In this document: in pieces, positions 27,037-35,810 of the stretch
How positions within the stretch are numbered: the first letter of the stretch is position 1
How the letters are laid out: every line of letters starts with the position of its first letter
Assembly: GCA_009693635.1 (NCBI GenBank)
Contig: SHWW01000007.1
Span: 1-47,820 of the forward strand
Length of the DNA stretch: 47,820 bases
Source: Flavobacteriaceae bacterium
Lineage (GTDB): Bacteria; Bacteroidota; Bacteroidia; Flavobacteriales; Flavobacteriaceae
Direction: 5' to 3'
The notes under the pieces: model-generated
The model's input: the letters and a program-made list of their open reading frames with translations, nothing else
What the model was told of the DNA's origin: nothing
Databases searched by the model: none
Program-made: the position numbers and the translations under genes

Positions 27037-27441
27037 ATGTCGAATATAAATGATTTAGAACTAATAAATATTCCTACAATCGAAGATTTACGAGGTAATT
27101 TAGCATTCATTCAAAATGATATTTTGCCTTTTGAATTCAAGAGAATTTATTACCTTTTTGATGTTCCGAGCTCTGCTTTTCGGGGTGGTCATTCTCATAT
27201 AAATCAACATGAAATTCTAATTGCATTAAGTGGAAGTTTTGAAGTAACTTTAAATGATGGTAAGAATAAAAAGAGCTATTTATTAAACAAACCTAATATT
27301 GGGCTGCACATTCCTAATGGAATTTGGCGAGAATTAGAGAATTTTTCTTCTGGTGCAGTTTGTCTTGTGTTAGCTTCGGATGTTTTTGACGAAGCTGATT
27401 ATATAAGAAAGTATGACGAGTTTTTGGAATCGAAAAAATGA
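27037..27441 (+). CDS. fdtA: dTDP-4-keto-6-deoxyglucose 3,4-ketoisomerase, FdtA/QdtA-type (WxcM-like cupin)
   Basis: The 134-residue protein is a full-length single-domain cupin. DLRGNLAFIQND (18-28) and FRGGHSHINQHEILIALSGS (49-67, His52 and His54) match the catalytic region of FdtA/QdtA, and YIRKYDEFL ends the fold as usual. These enzymes shift the keto group of dTDP-4-keto-6-deoxyglucose from C4 to C3, giving the substrate of FdtB or QdtB. Here the only aminotransferase in the window is a wreck, so the protein may be idle or serve an enzyme elsewhere. One Gly (RGGH) replaces a residue often His. The stop overlaps the next gene's start (ATGA). Confidence 0.85.
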   Translation: MSNINDLELINIPTIEDLRGNLAFIQNDILPFEFKRIYYLFDVPSSAFRGGHSHINQHEILIALSGSFEVTLNDGKNKKSYLLNKPNIGLHIPNGIWRELENFSSGAVCLVLASDVFDEADYIRKYDEFLESKK

Positions 27442-28547
27442 GAATACTGTATATTACACCAATAATTAAAGGGGAAGGAGGAGTTCAAAAAATTCTGTCT
27501 ATTAAAACTAATTATTTTATTGATAATTTTAATTATCAAATTGATATTCTTTCTAAGAATGATGAAAATGATAATCTGCTTTTTGATTACAACAAGGAAA
27601 TTGGATTTTATGATTTGTCTTTAAAAGGGAACAAAATATCGACATTATTTCAATACAAAAAGCAACTTCAGAATTGTATTAAATTGGTAAACCCCGACTG
27701 TATTATTGTTTGTGATTTTGGATTAAAAGGGTTTTTAATTCCATTTTTAATCCATACAAAAAAACCTGTTATTTTTGAAGCACATGGTTCTTTATACAAT
27801 GAATCTCAATATTACAAAGTTACTTTTTTTTCTAAATTAGCGCATAATGTAAAATATTTATACCGAATTTTTTGTGCTAAACGTTTTGATTTATTCATTG
27901 CATTATCTAAAGAAAGTCTTAAGGAATGGAACTTAAAAAAGGGAGTTGTAATTCCAAATTCAGTTGCAGTTAATAATAATTTAGTAGCTCCTTTAATCTC
28001 AAAAAAAGTTATTGTTGTTGCTAGACATTCCTATGAAAAAGGAATTGACAGAATATTGCAGGTCTGGAAAATAGTATCGCAAAAACATAAAGATTGGGAA
28101 TTAGAAATTTATGGTACAGAAGATCAATCATTACAATTAAAATCATTGGCTGAAGCCTTAACTATTTCAGATAGAGTCCGATTTTATGAGCCTGTTAAAG
28201 ATATTGAAAATAAATATTTGGATTCCGCTATTTATGCAATGACCTCGCGTTCCGAGGGTTTTCCTATGGTACTTTTAGAAGCAATGTCATATGGATTACC
28301 AGTTGTTGCTTTTGATTGTCCAATTGGCCCTAAATCAATAATTATCAATAATGAAAATGGATTTTTGATTCCCGATGGAAATATTGAACTATTTGCAACC
28401 AAAATAAATGAACTTATTGAAGATGTAAATTTGAGAAAGACAATTGGTATTGCAGCCCATAAAAGTATGGGAAAATATAATATTGATACCATTATGAAAA
28501 CGTGGAATGAATTATTTACAGAAATTTTGAAGAATAAAAAAAATTAA
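27438..28547 (+). CDS. Glycosyltransferase family 4
   Basis: The 369-residue GT-B enzyme begins MRILYITPIIKGEGGVQKIL, with the Gly-rich acceptor loop. In the C-terminal half, VVARHSYEKGIDRILQVW precedes the sugar-nucleotide motif SRSEGFPMVLLEAMSYGLPV (the E-x7-E element) and NGFLIPDGNIEL. It probably acts at the cytoplasmic face of the membrane in glycan assembly; its sugar is unknown. Its ATG overlaps the fdtA stop (ATGA). Its stop TAA shares the palindrome TTAA (28544-28547) with the stop of the convergent gene. Confidence 0.9.
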   Translation: MRILYITPIIKGEGGVQKILSIKTNYFIDNFNYQIDILSKNDENDNLLFDYNKEIGFYDLSLKGNKISTLFQYKKQLQNCIKLVNPDCIIVCDFGLKGFLIPFLIHTKKPVIFEAHGSLYNESQYYKVTFFSKLAHNVKYLYRIFCAKRFDLFIALSKESLKEWNLKKGVVIPNSVAVNNNLVAPLISKKVIVVARHSYEKGIDRILQVWKIVSQKHKDWELEIYGTEDQSLQLKSLAEALTISDRVRFYEPVKDIENKYLDSAIYAMTSRSEGFPMVLLEAMSYGLPVVAFDCPIGPKSIIINNENGFLIPDGNIELFATKINELIEDVNLRKTIGIAAHKSMGKYNIDTIMKTWNELFTEILKNKKN

Positions 28548-29434
28548 ATTTTTGAGCTAATCGAACAAAAATAACCGAGTCTGTAGAGGTTAAATAAAAA
28601 TAAAGAAGGGTTTTTTGAAACTAATTGTTTGTACAATATTTTGTTAGAAACGGAAAAAAAATAAGCTACAAAATACTGTAATTTATAATCTTGGAGAACA
28701 TGGTATAAACTCAACATCTTAATAAAGCTGGGTTTAATTTTGTTTTCTTTATCCAATAAAATTAAATTATTTAAACTGTTTTTTACTTTCGAAATAAAAA
28801 CAGCGCTTTCGTCAATATCTCCATGTTCAATTGCATTTTCAATATGTAGCACTTTCAAGTTTAATAGACTCACCTGATATGCGAAAAGTGTATCTTCATG
28901 TCCGTATTCCTTCAAATTGGAATCAAATTTTATCTGATCAAAACAGCTCTTTTTTATAACAGTATTGTTGAACATTAATGTTTTATAAACAGATGAATTT
29001 CGTTGATCGGCGGTTTTATCTTCAATATTTCTTCCATATTTCCAGCGCAGTTTCTGTTTTGAAGAGGTAATCCTTTTGGGATGCACTCGTCCGCCGTAAA
29101 CTATATCGTTGGTTTCTATATTGTTCAAATAGTTTTTGATATAATTAGAGGCTATAATTATCGAGTCACCATCTAGGAAGAGTAAGTTGGAATATTTTGC
29201 TTTTGCAGCAAGTAGATTTCTGTTTTCGCTTAAACCTATATTTTCAGATAATGATATAAATACACAATTTTCAAGTAAATTGATACTGTCATTCTCTAAA
29301 TTCAATACAGATTTAGAACCATCATCAATCCCAATAATTTCGTAAGTGAAGTTGTTTTCCTCACATTGCTTTTGGAGCGCATTTACGAGAGGAAAAATAC
29401 AATAATTATATGTTGGTATTAATATCGATAACAT
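28544..29434 (-). CDS. Glycosyltransferase family 2 (galactosyltransferase-like C-terminus)
   Basis: The 296-residue GT-A enzyme has [20 protein letters not shown] and EIIGIDDGSK (about 33-42) for the nucleotide, NLLFLDGDSIIIA with the DGD metal motif, and KEYGHEDTLFAYQVSL, the G-x-E-D motif of galactosyltransferase-like enzymes. It is translated from an ATG that overlaps the ftsE stop by one base (TAATG), so it belongs to the ftsE transcript rather than to the polysaccharide operons. It converges on the GT4 gene with overlapping stop codons. Confidence 0.87.
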   Translation of the reverse strand: MLSILIPTYNYCIFPLVNALQKQCEENNFTYEIIGIDDGSKSVLNLENDSINLLENCVFISLSENIGLSENRNLLAAKAKYSNLLFLDGDSIIIASNYIKNYLNNIETNDIVYGGRVHPKRITSSKQKLRWKYGRNIEDKTADQRNSSVYKTLMFNNTVIKKSCFDQIKFDSNLKEYGHEDTLFAYQVSLLNLKVLHIENAIEHGDIDESAVFISKVKNSLNNLILLDKENKIKPSFIKMLSLYHVLQDYKLQYFVAYFFSVSNKILYKQLVSKNPSLFLFNLYRLGYFCSISSKI

Positions 29435-30117
29435 TAAACCGTTTTTTGAACTACTTCAAAAATACTACTGTCTTCACATTTCAATGTTTTTGATGGAAAT
29501 TTCATCAAAAGTGCATAATCATGAGTAGCCATTATCACTGTTTTTCCCGAAGCATTAATTTTTCTAAGAACTTCTATTACTTCAATACTAGTTTGAGGGT
29601 CTAAATTTCCTGTTGGCTCATCTGCTAAAATTAATTCTGGATCGTTCAATAAAGCTCTTGCAATTGCTACACTTTGTTGCTCACCACCAGACAATTGATG
29701 CGGCATTTTTGAAGCAAACGATTTCATATCCACTTTATCCAAAACTTCATCGATTTTGTTCTGCATTTCTATTAAATCTATCCAGCCCGTAGCTTTCAAA
29801 ACAAAAAGCATATTTTCGTTTACCGTTCTATCTGGTAACAATTTGAAATCTTGAAATACGATTCCAATTTTTCTTCTCAAGTAAGGAATATCATCTTCTT
29901 TTAAAGACGCTAAATCAAAGTCCACTATGCTCGCTTGTCCTTCTATTAAAGGCAAATCAGCATATAATGTTTTCATAAAACTACTTTTTCCAGAACCTGT
30001 TTTTCCAATTATATATATAAATTCACCGTGATTCACTTCCAAATTAATATTTGATAAAATGACTTTTTCTTCCTGGTAAATGGTTACGTTTCTCAAAAAT
30101 AATATAGGTTCTGACAT
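29434..30117 (-). CDS. ftsE: Cell division ABC transporter ATPase FtsE
   Basis: The 227-residue ATPase has Walker [10 protein letters not shown] (38-46), Q-loop [16 protein letters not shown], signature LSGGEQQ (142-148), Walker [10 protein letters not shown] (162-170) and H-loop [18 protein letters not shown] and [11 protein letters not shown] are typical of FtsE. With the membrane protein FtsX it controls peptidoglycan hydrolases at the division septum. No ftsX is in the window. It overlaps a family 2 glycosyltransferase gene by one base. LolD-type ATPases are similar, but the length and Q-loop favour FtsE. Confidence 0.9.
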   Translation of the reverse strand: MSEPILFLRNVTIYQEEKVILSNINLEVNHGEFIYIIGKTGSGKSSFMKTLYADLPLIEGQASIVDFDLASLKEDDIPYLRRKIGIVFQDFKLLPDRTVNENMLFVLKATGWIDLIEMQNKIDEVLDKVDMKSFASKMPHQLSGGEQQSVAIARALLNDPELILADEPTGNLDPQTSIEVIEVLRKINASGKTVIMATHDYALLMKFPSKTLKCEDSSIFEVVQKTV

Positions 30118-30138
30118 AATAATTTTTTGTTTATTTTG

Positions 30139-30168
30139 TAAAAGTAATAAGATTTAATCAATTTCCAA
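30139..30168 (-). promoter_or_regulatory. Candidate ftsE promoter
   Basis: Minus-strand TTG (30166-30168), 19-nt spacer, TACTTTTA (30139-30146) matches TTG-N19-TAnnTTTG in all but the last base and lies 22 nt before the ftsE ATG. Confidence 0.45.
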
Positions 30169-30227
30169 TTTCAAAATTATTATTAATTGTTTAAAAAGAT
30201 GTTCATAATAAAAACGAATCGAACCCC

Positions 30228-30256
30228 TTAATAGTGTGTAGAATAAGATATATTTG
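30228..30256 (+). promoter_or_regulatory. Candidate promoter of the 1004-residue TPR gene
   Basis: TATATTTG (30249-30256) is an exact -7 box 22 nt before the ATG; TTA (30228-30230) stands at 18 nt in place of TTG. Confidence 0.5.
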
Positions 30257-30278
30257 AATGTATTAAATAAAACCTACT

Positions 30279-33200
30279 ATGCGTAAACAATCTTTGCTTT
30301 TTTTATTGTTATTTTTTATAGGAACAACGACAGTTTCGGCTCAAAAATCCGCAATTTATACGCTCGATTTAGAAGCGTTCAATACTGCATTTTCGTTATA
30401 TAATAATGGGCAATATTTTTCGGCTCAAATTATTTTTGACAAAGTAAAATTAGAAAATAAAAGTAGCGAAGTACAATCAGATTGTGCTTATTATAGTGCA
30501 AATTGTGCCATTCATCTCAGTCAATCGAATGCCGATGTGTTGATGGAAAATTTCATTTCGGATTATCCAACAAGTACCAAAAGAAACCAAGCCTACATTG
30601 AAGTTGCAGAATATTTTTTTGAGCAAGGCAACTATCCACAATCTCTAATTTGGTTTGAGAAAGTTGATGAAAGTTCATTGGATTCTGATGATATTGATAA
30701 ATTTAATTTCCAAAAAGGATACGCTTTTTTTACTGCTAAAAATAAAATTGAAGCCACACCGTATTTTAATAAAGTGCTTAATTCTCCAAATTATGGTTCG
30801 CAAGCCAAGTATTATTTAGGGTTTATGGCTTATGAAGGCGATGATTATAAAAATGCAACGAAGTATTTTGACCAAGTTTCTGGTGAAGAAAAATACAAAG
30901 AAAAGCTCTCCTATTTTCAAGCTGATATGAATTTTAAATTAGGTAATTTCCAAAAAGCTATTGATTTAGGGTTGGTTGCAACGGCAAAATCCAATGCTTT
31001 AGAGAAATCAGAATTGAATAAAATCATCGGCGAAAGCTATTTTAATTTGAATCAATACGAAAAAGCCATTTCTTTTTTGAAAGAGTATAAAGGTAAAAAA
31101 GGAAAATGGAACAATACCGATTTTTACCAATTGGGATTTGCCTATTATCAACAAAATGATTTTGAAAATGCCATCGCCCAATTCAATAAAATCATTGATG
31201 GCAAAGACTTTGTTGCGCAAAACGCCTATTATCATTTAGGACAAAGTTATTTGAAAACCGATAAAAAACAACAAGCTTTGAATGCTTTTAAAAATGCATC
31301 AGAGATGGTATTTGATATAAAAATCCAAGAAGATGCTGCTTTAAATTATGCGAAATTGAGTTATGATATTGGAAATTCATATCAAAGTGTTCCTGATGTT
31401 TTGTCGGCTTTTTTAGATAAATATCCTAATTCCCCAACCAAAACAGATATTGAAACGCTATTGATAAATTCCTTTATTACATCAAAAAATTATAAAGGCG
31501 CATTGGAACTATTAGAAAAAAATAAAAGTTTTGCCAACAAACAGGCGTATCAAAAAGTAACTTTTTATAGAGGTTTAGAATTATATACCGATGGAAATTA
31601 TCAGGAAGCATTATCAATGTTTAAAAAATCTATTGGTGAACAAAAAGATCTTAAATTCACCGCTCGTGCTACTTTTTGGAAAGGGGAAACAGAATTTGTT
31701 TTGGATAGTTTCAATGAATCATTATTGAGTTTCAAACAATTTATTGGTTTTGCAGAAGCTAAAAACACAACCGAATTCAAAAATATAAATTACAATATTG
31801 CCTATTCTTATTTCAAATTAAAAGAATACGAACAAGCAGGAAATTTTTTCCAAGCTCAAATTGACGCAGTAAAAGACGATAAAATCAGATTGAACGATTC
31901 CTATTTGCGTTTGGGCGACAGCCGTTTTGTATCGACAAAGTATTGGCCAGCAATGGATGCGTATAATAAAGCAATTGATTTGAAAAGCATCGATGCGGAT
32001 TATGCAGCTTTTCAAAAAGCTATTAGTTATGGATTTGTATCTAAAAATGATAAGAAAATTGAAGATTTAAATAAGTTAATTGCAACCTATTCAAAATCGC
32101 AATACCGTGATGATGCTTTATTTGAATTGGGAAATACTTATGTTGCTGAAAAAAAATCAGATTTGGCAATTAAAACCTATGACCAATTGATTAGCGAATT
32201 TAAAAATGGTTCTTATGCTTCAAAAGCAATTTTGCGTCAAGGATTAATTTATTATAATTCTGAAAAAGACGATTTGGCTATTGGTAAATTCAAGAAAGTG
32301 GCTGCCGAATATCCTAAAACGCCAGAAGCTTTAGAAGCCGTTTCGAGCGCTAGAATTATTTATGTCGATAATGGAAAAGTGGATGAATATGTAACTTGGG
32401 TGCGAACTTTGGATTTTGTTTCTGTGTCTGATGTGGAATTAGATAATGATACGTACGAAGCTGCCGAAAAACAATTTTTGCAGAATAATACCAAGCAATC
32501 TATTTCGGCATTTAGCGGATATGTTTCAAAATTCCCTAATGGAAATCATGCTTTGAACGCCAATTTCTATTTGGCACAATCGTATTTTGCGGATGGACTA
32601 GAAGCAAATGCAGTTGCCTATTATGACTTTGTAATTTCTAAACCAAGGAATGAATTTACGGAACAAGCCTTGGCAAGATTAGCTCAAATTTATACTAAAT
32701 TAAATGATTTTGAGAAGTTAATTCCAATTTTAAAACGTTTGGAAACGGAAGCTGATTTTCCTCAAAATATCACTTTTGCACAAGCCAATTTGATGAAAAC
32801 GTATTACGAACAAAAGGATTATGTGAACGCAGTAGTTTATGCGAACAAGGTTTTGAATAACCCGAAAACAGATGATAAAGTAAAAAGTGATGCACAAATT
32901 ATCGTAGCTCGTTCGGCTATAAATTCTAATGATGAACCCAAAGCGCGTTTGGCTTACGCTAAATTATTGACACTTGCAAAAGGTGAATTGGCTGCTGAAG
33001 CATTATATTATGATGCCTATTTCAAAAATATTGATGCGAAATTTGAAGAATCCAATACCGTAGTCCAAAGATTAACTAAGGATTATTCGGGCTATAAATA
33101 TTTTGGTGCAAAAGGATTGGTTGTTATGGCTAAAAATTTCTATGGATTGAAAGACAGTTTTCAAGCAACCTATATTTTGGATAGTGTCATTAAAAATTTC

Positions 33201-33293
33201 ACTGCATTTCCTGATGTTGTAGAAGAAGCTCAAAAGGAATTAGATGTTATTAAAACCGAAGAGGCTAAAACTAATTCGTCGATTACAAATTAA
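30279..33293 (+). CDS. Large secreted tetratricopeptide repeat protein
   Basis: The 1004-residue protein starts with a Sec signal peptide (RKQSLLFLLLFFIGTTTVSA, cleaved before QKSAIYTLD). The rest is a continuous TPR superhelix; examples are AYFFEQGNYPQSLIWFEKV, AYYQQNDFENAIAQFNKI, YHLGQSYLKTDKKQQALNAF and ALFELGNTYVAEKKSDLAIKTY. It is therefore probably periplasmic or lipid-envelope associated and binds protein partners. The gene directly precedes an outer-membrane beta-barrel gene with a 13-nt gap, so the two products probably act together; the pairing is common in Flavobacteriaceae to my recollection. Function is not established. Confidence 0.88.
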   Translation: MRKQSLLFLLLFFIGTTTVSAQKSAIYTLDLEAFNTAFSLYNNGQYFSAQIIFDKVKLENKSSEVQSDCAYYSANCAIHLSQSNADVLMENFISDYPTSTKRNQAYIEVAEYFFEQGNYPQSLIWFEKVDESSLDSDDIDKFNFQKGYAFFTAKNKIEATPYFNKVLNSPNYGSQAKYYLGFMAYEGDDYKNATKYFDQVSGEEKYKEKLSYFQADMNFKLGNFQKAIDLGLVATAKSNALEKSELNKIIGESYFNLNQYEKAISFLKEYKGKKGKWNNTDFYQLGFAYYQQNDFENAIAQFNKIIDGKDFVAQNAYYHLGQSYLKTDKKQQALNAFKNASEMVFDIKIQEDAALNYAKLSYDIGNSYQSVPDVLSAFLDKYPNSPTKTDIETLLINSFITSKNYKGALELLEKNKSFANKQAYQKVTFYRGLELYTDGNYQEALSMFKKSIGEQKDLKFTARATFWKGETEFVLDSFNESLLSFKQFIGFAEAKNTTEFKNINYNIAYSYFKLKEYEQAGNFFQAQIDAVKDDKIRLNDSYLRLGDSRFVSTKYWPAMDAYNKAIDLKSIDADYAAFQKAISYGFVSKNDKKIEDLNKLIATYSKSQYRDDALFELGNTYVAEKKSDLAIKTYDQLISEFKNGSYASKAILRQGLIYYNSEKDDLAIGKFKKVAAEYPKTPEALEAVSSARIIYVDNGKVDEYVTWVRTLDFVSVSDVELDNDTYEAAEKQFLQNNTKQSISAFSGYVSKFPNGNHALNANFYLAQSYFADGLEANAVAYYDFVISKPRNEFTEQALARLAQIYTKLNDFEKLIPILKRLETEADFPQNITFAQANLMKTYYEQKDYVNAVVYANKVLNNPKTDDKVKSDAQIIVARSAINSNDEPKARLAYAKLLTLAKGELAAEALYYDAYFKNIDAKFEESNTVVQRLTKDYSGYKYFGAKGLVVMAKNFYGLKDSFQATYILDSVIKNFTAFPDVVEEAQKELDVIKTEEAKTNSSITN

Positions 33294-33306
33294 AAATAGA
33301 TTTCAA

Positions 33307-35052
33307 ATGACAAAGATATTTCAAAATAATATTGGACTAGTTTTATTAATTTTTGCAATCCAATTCACTTTCGCACAAAAGAAAGACGAAAACATCGGGA
33401 CGGAAGTAGTAAATGTTGTAAAACCTTACACGCCATCAATTTCAGATGCTTTTAAAGTGAAAGAAACCCCCTCTTTAGAGGATGAAGACAATACTAAAAA
33501 GGAAGTGATTAAGTACTCGATTTTTTCTTTTCCGGTGGCTTCTACTTTCACGCCTTCAAAAGGTAGAGCTGCAAATGTGGACAAATCAGAATCTGAGAAA
33601 TTATTTAAAAATTACCTGACTTTAGGTCTGGGCAATTATATCACGCTAAATGCAGAACTTTTTGTGACAGAAAATATCAGCGATACCGAATATGTAGGAG
33701 GAATGTTGCGCCATCTTTCGTCTCAAGGCGGAATAAAAGGCGTTGTATTGGATGATAATTTCTATACGACTTCTTTGGATTTGACCTACGGAAATCATCA
33801 GAAAAACTTGACTTGGAATGCCGATTTAGGCTATCAAAATCAAGTGTATAATTGGTATGGTTTGCCTGAGAATTTCCCCCCAATTTTAATTGATGGAATC
33901 AATCCGCAACATACGTTTCATAATTTTTATGCAGGTGCAAAATTCAGTTTAAACGACAGTTTTTTCAAGGAAGGAAGCTTAAAATACAATCGCTTTTGGG
34001 ACGCACGAGGTTCGACTGAAAATAGATTTTATGTAAAACCGTCTTTTGAATTCGATGCATTTGATGAAAAAATTAAAACCAATTTTATAGTTGATTATTT
34101 AGGAGGAAGTTTTGAAAAGGACTTTTTTACAACGAATGCTATAAAATACGGATATACCAATTTAGGAATTCATCCAAGTGTGGTAATCAATAAAAATGAT
34201 TGGTCTATAAATACTGGAGCAGCTGTTTTTTATAGCATTAACAATGAAAACAGTAAAAATAAATTGTTCGTTTATCCGCAAATAAATGCTTCCTTGAAAG
34301 TTGTTGGCGATTTTATGATTTTTTACACAGGCGCAGAGGGAAGTTTGGATCAAAATTCTTATCGTGATTTCTCAAATGCAAATCCATATATTTCACCAAC
34401 ATTGGCAATTGCTCCCACCGATAAGCAATATGATATTTTTGCTGGTTTGAAAGGGAAATTAGCAAGCGCGGTGAGTTACAATATTCGAGGTTCATTTCAA
34501 AACGAAAAAAATAAAGCTCTTTTTTTGAACAACAAATTTAACATGTTTAATTCAAATACGGAAAGTTATCAGTTTGGAAATTCATTTGGAGTTGTATATG
34601 ATGATATAAAAACGGTGCGTTTTTTCGGCGAATTAAATGCTGATTTTTCAAAGAAAATATCTTTCGGAATTAACGGAACTTATAGTAGTTATTCAACTCA
34701 TCAACAAGAAGAAGCTTGGAATTTACCTGCGATACAATTGGGTTATAATTTGAATGTAATAATCACTAAAAAGTGGTATGCTGGTGCAAATGTGTTCTTC
34801 GTTGGTGAAAGAAAAGATATCGTTTATATTCAAAGCCTAATAGCTATTTTTCCGCCAGAATATTATCCAGAAACAACTGCTTTGAAAAGTTATTTCGATG
34901 CAAATTTTCACGTTGGATACAAACACAGCGAGCAATTAATAGGATTTTTAAAATTGAATAATATTGGAAATCAAGCTTATCAAAAATGGATGAATTATCC
35001 CGTTCAAGGATTTCAAGTTATTTTAGGAGCGAGTTATAAGTTTGATTTCTAA
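33307..35052 (+). CDS. Outer-membrane beta-barrel protein, TonB-dependent-receptor-like
   Basis: I start at ATG 33307, giving MTKIFQNNIGLVLLIFAIQFTFAQ as signal peptide and 581 residues in all; the frame runs 21 codons further up into the preceding gene. KPYTPSISDAFKVKETPSLED follows the signal. From about residue 95 onward alternating hydrophobic strands end on aromatic residues, and the chain closes with VILGASYKFDF, a typical outer-membrane barrel C-terminus. It is short for a TonB-dependent receptor and no plug domain is evident, so annotations of that kind may only reflect barrel similarity. It is in one unit with the TPR gene. Confidence 0.82.
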   Translation: MTKIFQNNIGLVLLIFAIQFTFAQKKDENIGTEVVNVVKPYTPSISDAFKVKETPSLEDEDNTKKEVIKYSIFSFPVASTFTPSKGRAANVDKSESEKLFKNYLTLGLGNYITLNAELFVTENISDTEYVGGMLRHLSSQGGIKGVVLDDNFYTTSLDLTYGNHQKNLTWNADLGYQNQVYNWYGLPENFPPILIDGINPQHTFHNFYAGAKFSLNDSFFKEGSLKYNRFWDARGSTENRFYVKPSFEFDAFDEKIKTNFIVDYLGGSFEKDFFTTNAIKYGYTNLGIHPSVVINKNDWSINTGAAVFYSINNENSKNKLFVYPQINASLKVVGDFMIFYTGAEGSLDQNSYRDFSNANPYISPTLAIAPTDKQYDIFAGLKGKLASAVSYNIRGSFQNEKNKALFLNNKFNMFNSNTESYQFGNSFGVVYDDIKTVRFFGELNADFSKKISFGINGTYSSYSTHQQEEAWNLPAIQLGYNLNVIITKKWYAGANVFFVGERKDIVYIQSLIAIFPPEYYPETTALKSYFDANFHVGYKHSEQLIGFLKLNNIGNQAYQKWMNYPVQGFQVILGASYKFDF

Positions 35053-35088
35053 AAAGGTTCAAAGAGAAGAAGGATCAAAGGTTCAAAG
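35053..35088 (+). repeat. 12-bp direct repeat pair, short intergenic repeat
   Basis: AAAGGTTCAAAG occurs at 35053-35064 and again at 35077-35088, period 24, directly after the barrel gene's stop. A related inverted stretch (ACCTTTGTACCTTTGCAAC, 35155-35173) lies 67 nt further on. Similar strings of CAAAGGTTCAAAG are scattered in flavobacterial intergenic DNA as far as I recall. Confidence 0.55.
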
Positions 35089-35161
35089 TTGATAACGGAA
35101 TAGGTTTTAAATAATTTCTATATAGTTAAAGCGTTTTATTCACAAAGATTATAAACCTTTG

Positions 35162-35169
35162 TACCTTTG
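35162..35169 (+). promoter_or_regulatory. Gre-like gene -7 promoter element
   Basis: TACCTTTG matches TAnnTTTG exactly, 28 nt before the ATG of the Gre-like gene. It is part of the repeat-like ACCTTTGTACCTTTGC string. TTC rather than TTG is at the upstream position. Confidence 0.4.
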
Positions 35170-35197
35170 CAACTCAAAACTGCTGTACCTAAAATAA

Positions 35198-35647
35198 ATG
35201 AATTTCAAACAAAAAATCCATCAGCATTATACCCAACAAGTCCAAGACAAAATAGATGTTTTTCGGGATATGATTTCGGCATTGACCGAAGATTCTAAGA
35301 ATGATGCCAAAGGTTCTGCGGGCGACAAACACGAAACTGCTTTGTCAATGATGCATTTAGAACAGGAAAAACTCAATTATAAACTCAAAGAAGTTTTAGA
35401 GCAAAAATCGGTTTTAGATAAAATAGATTCCTCTTCAATACACACAACAATTGCTTTGGGAAGTTTGGTTCAAGCCAATGGAGTCTATCTTTATGTGAGT
35501 TTGGCGCTCACAAAAATCAATATCGAACAAGCAAATATAATCGCTTTATCGCCACAATCGCCGTTGGGAACTAAATTAATGGGGAATAAAGTGGGTTTTG
35601 AATTTGAAATTAATAATTCAAAGTACCTCATAGAAAGCATCTCATAA
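35198..35647 (+). CDS. Gre/Rnk-like RNA polymerase-binding family protein
   Basis: The 149-residue protein has the layout of GreA: an N-terminal coiled coil (about 1-75) with a charged turn EDSKNDAKGSAGDKHET (31-47), then a small beta-rich domain with LGSLVQANG (88-95) and ALSPQSPLGTKLMGNKVGF (116-134), which parallels the SPIG-x-ALLGK-x-GD signature of GreA/GreB and Rnk. Relatives in Flavobacteriaceae are often labelled 3-oxoacyl-ACP synthase, a name its sequence does not support. I infer a role near RNA polymerase, with moderate confidence. It is monocistronic by spacing: 145 nt upstream and 163 nt downstream are non-coding. Confidence 0.7.
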   Translation: MNFKQKIHQHYTQQVQDKIDVFRDMISALTEDSKNDAKGSAGDKHETALSMMHLEQEKLNYKLKEVLEQKSVLDKIDSSSIHTTIALGSLVQANGVYLYVSLALTKINIEQANIIALSPQSPLGTKLMGNKVGFEFEINNSKYLIESIS

Positions 35648-35730
35648 ACCCGATTTTTACAATTTATAACTTCATATATAGATTTTACTTACTTTTACTT
35701 TAATATTTACATAAAAATACAAATTTATGT

Positions 35731-35759
35731 TTACTATTATAACTAAATAATTATATTTG
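35731..35759 (+). promoter_or_regulatory. Candidate asnB promoter
   Basis: TATATTTG (35752-35759) is an exact -7 box with TTA (35731-35733) 18 nt upstream. It lies 51 nt before the asnB ATG. Confidence 0.5.
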
Positions 35760-35810
35760 GTTTTAATAAGAAATCATTATGTCTAAATTTGCGATAGAAA
35801 AAAATAGATT

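Noticed and set aside
33244..33306. N-terminal extension of the beta-barrel protein
   Set aside because: The extension overlaps the TPR gene and would bury the signal peptide that begins at ATG 33307.
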